A stretch of DNA of 64,000 nucleotides from UBA2589 sp965223235 (GTDB lineage Bacteria > Gemmatimonadota > Gemmatimonadetes > Longimicrobiales > Gaopeijiaceae), in assembly GCA_965223235.1 (NCBI GenBank), contig CBDCVV010000007.1:434001-498000 (forward strand). Reading direction: 5' to 3'. Position 1 is the stretch's first letter. Each line of letters opens with the position of its first letter. The notes under the pieces were generated by a model. That model was not told the origin of the DNA. It saw only the letters and a list, made by a program, of their open reading frames with translations, and ran no database searches. Of the stretch, positions 63,318-64,000 are shown piece after piece. A program made the translations under genes and the position numbers.

Positions 63318-64000
63318 ACGCTTCGGAACGAGAAGGGGGCGGAGAATTTCGAGCCGTCTTGGATGGCATGCGCGCTTCACCCAAACGTATTGCGACGAAG
63401 TACCACTACGACGAGTACGGCTCTCAGCTGTTCGAACGGATCACGGAGCTCGAAGAGTACTATCCCACCCGAATGGAAAGGGCGCTCCTCCGGGAATCCA
63501 TGCCGACCTTGGTCCGGGAGCTAGAACCCGCCACCTTCGCCGAACTGGGCGCCGGCAGCGCGGAGAAGTCGAGAATCGTACTAGACGCGATGGAGGCGTC
63601 CGGAACCGGGAAGGCGTACGTGCCCATTGACGTGTCGGCTGACTTCCTCGAGACGACAGCTGCGACGTTGCGTGACGAATATCCAGGCTGGCGGATCACG
63701 CCGGTCGTGGCGGACTTCCTAGGGCCCGTGGAGCTTCCAGACGATCTCCCGGAACCGCATTGGATCGCGTTTCTGGGGAGCACGCTAGGGAATTTCGAGG
63801 ACGATGAAGCGGTTGGCCTCCTCACTCGCATCGCCACGGCACTACGACCTCGTAGCCGACTTCTCCTCGGCGTCGACCTTCGACCTGGTCCACACAAGTC
63901 CGCTGCGAGAATCGAGGAAGCCTACAACGATGCCGACGGAGTGACCGCCGCCTTCTCGAAGAACATCCTCACGGTGGTGAATCGCCGCTTCGGCTCAGAC
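63314..64000 (+). CDS. egtD: L-histidine N-alpha-methyltransferase EgtD (3' end outside window)
   Basis: The frame is open to the window edge (229 codons). The GTG at 63314 overlaps the egtB stop. EgtD trimethylates histidine to hercynine, the EgtB substrate. Blocks seen are ATKYHYDEYGSQLFERI, EEYYPTRMERALL, the SAM motif FAELGAGSAEKSR, VPIDVSADFL and WIAFLGSTLGNFED. These are the standard signatures. The C-terminal part, which holds the histidine-binding residues, lies beyond the window. Only egtB and egtD are seen, and egtE is not in view. Confidence 0.95.
   Translation, partial: MNASEREGGGEFRAVLDGMRASPKRIATKYHYDEYGSQLFERITELEEYYPTRMERALLRESMPTLVRELEPATFAELGAGSAEKSRIVLDAMEASGTGKAYVPIDVSADFLETTAATLRDEYPGWRITPVVADFLGPVELPDDLPEPHWIAFLGSTLGNFEDDEAVGLLTRIATALRPRSRLLLGVDLRPGPHKSAARIEEAYNDADGVTAAFSKNILTVVNRRFGSD

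Overview
The window looks like a chromosomal segment of a GC-rich, Gram-negative bacterium, most likely a member of the Gemmatimonadota. This is an inference from gene content. The content includes a PEGA-domain Ser/Thr kinase, many secreted proteins with a carboxypeptidase-regulatory-like fold whose signal peptides end in AQ, TolB-propeller/amidohydrolase fusions, a DUF1592-DUF1552-ankyrin operon, and stand-alone BNR-repeat and beta-lactamase-like proteins. Coding density is very high. Genes are commonly joined by ATGA, GTGA, TAATG or TGATG overlaps, GTG and TTG starts are frequent, and no gene-free stretch exceeds 300 bases. I saw no tRNA, rRNA, CRISPR array, insertion sequence or prophage.

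Layout. 1-9.4 kb: a truncated PEGA-domain kinase, a methyltransferase, two small lipoproteins, a DUF4442 thioesterase-like protein convergent with a 5'-3' exonuclease, two envelope proteins, and tatC carrying an unusual periplasmic C-terminal domain. 9.4-13.4 kb: isochorismatase, NHL propeller, metallophosphoesterase, histidine phosphatase, DUF2277 and an NTF2-like lipoprotein. 13.5-20.4 kb: an APC permease fused to EIIA-like and TrkA-C modules, then two barrel-less carboxypeptidase-regulatory/plug paralogues flanking a TolB-amidohydrolase. 20.5-27.3 kb: a five-gene operon of a DUF1592-type dihaem c protein, a Tat-exported DUF1552 protein, an ankyrin protein, a lipoprotein and a 67-residue membrane protein. 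27.4-30.6 kb, minus strand: a potassium channel, then an ECF sigma/anti-sigma operon with two further genes.

30.7-37.3 kb is the histidine-degradation (hut) region. Its first gene is an AhpD-like protein whose frame is interrupted by a single TGA exactly where the second cysteine of the CxxC redox motif belongs. A bacterial-SECIS-like hairpin follows the TGA. I read it as a selenoprotein (CxxU) translationally coupled to hutH and hutU. hutF and hutI follow and are divergent from each other. Together HutH, HutU, HutI and HutF convert histidine to N-formylglutamate. hutG is not in the window.

37.3-49.2 kb: a Tyr-rich/Arg-Ser-rich protein with 105-bp in-frame repeats, a Tat-exported class V aminotransferase, rho, a SRPBCC protein, a TesA-like esterase head-to-head with a YbbA/YbbP-type ABC transporter, a Zn-ribbon membrane protein, a class I aminotransferase and a small outer-membrane-type protein. 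49.2-61.9 kb is rich in peptide and amino-acid catabolism: BNR-repeat protein, M55 peptidase, proline dehydrogenase, three transporters, a D-aminoacylase-like amidohydrolase with altered metal ligands, a beta-lactamase-fold hydrolase and an MscS channel. 62.0-64.0 kb: egtB and a truncated egtD for ergothioneine synthesis.

The gene set suggests a heterotroph living on peptides and amino acids, with attention to thiol/selenol redox protection. The most notable item is the in-frame TGA selenoprotein candidate at 30753-31355.
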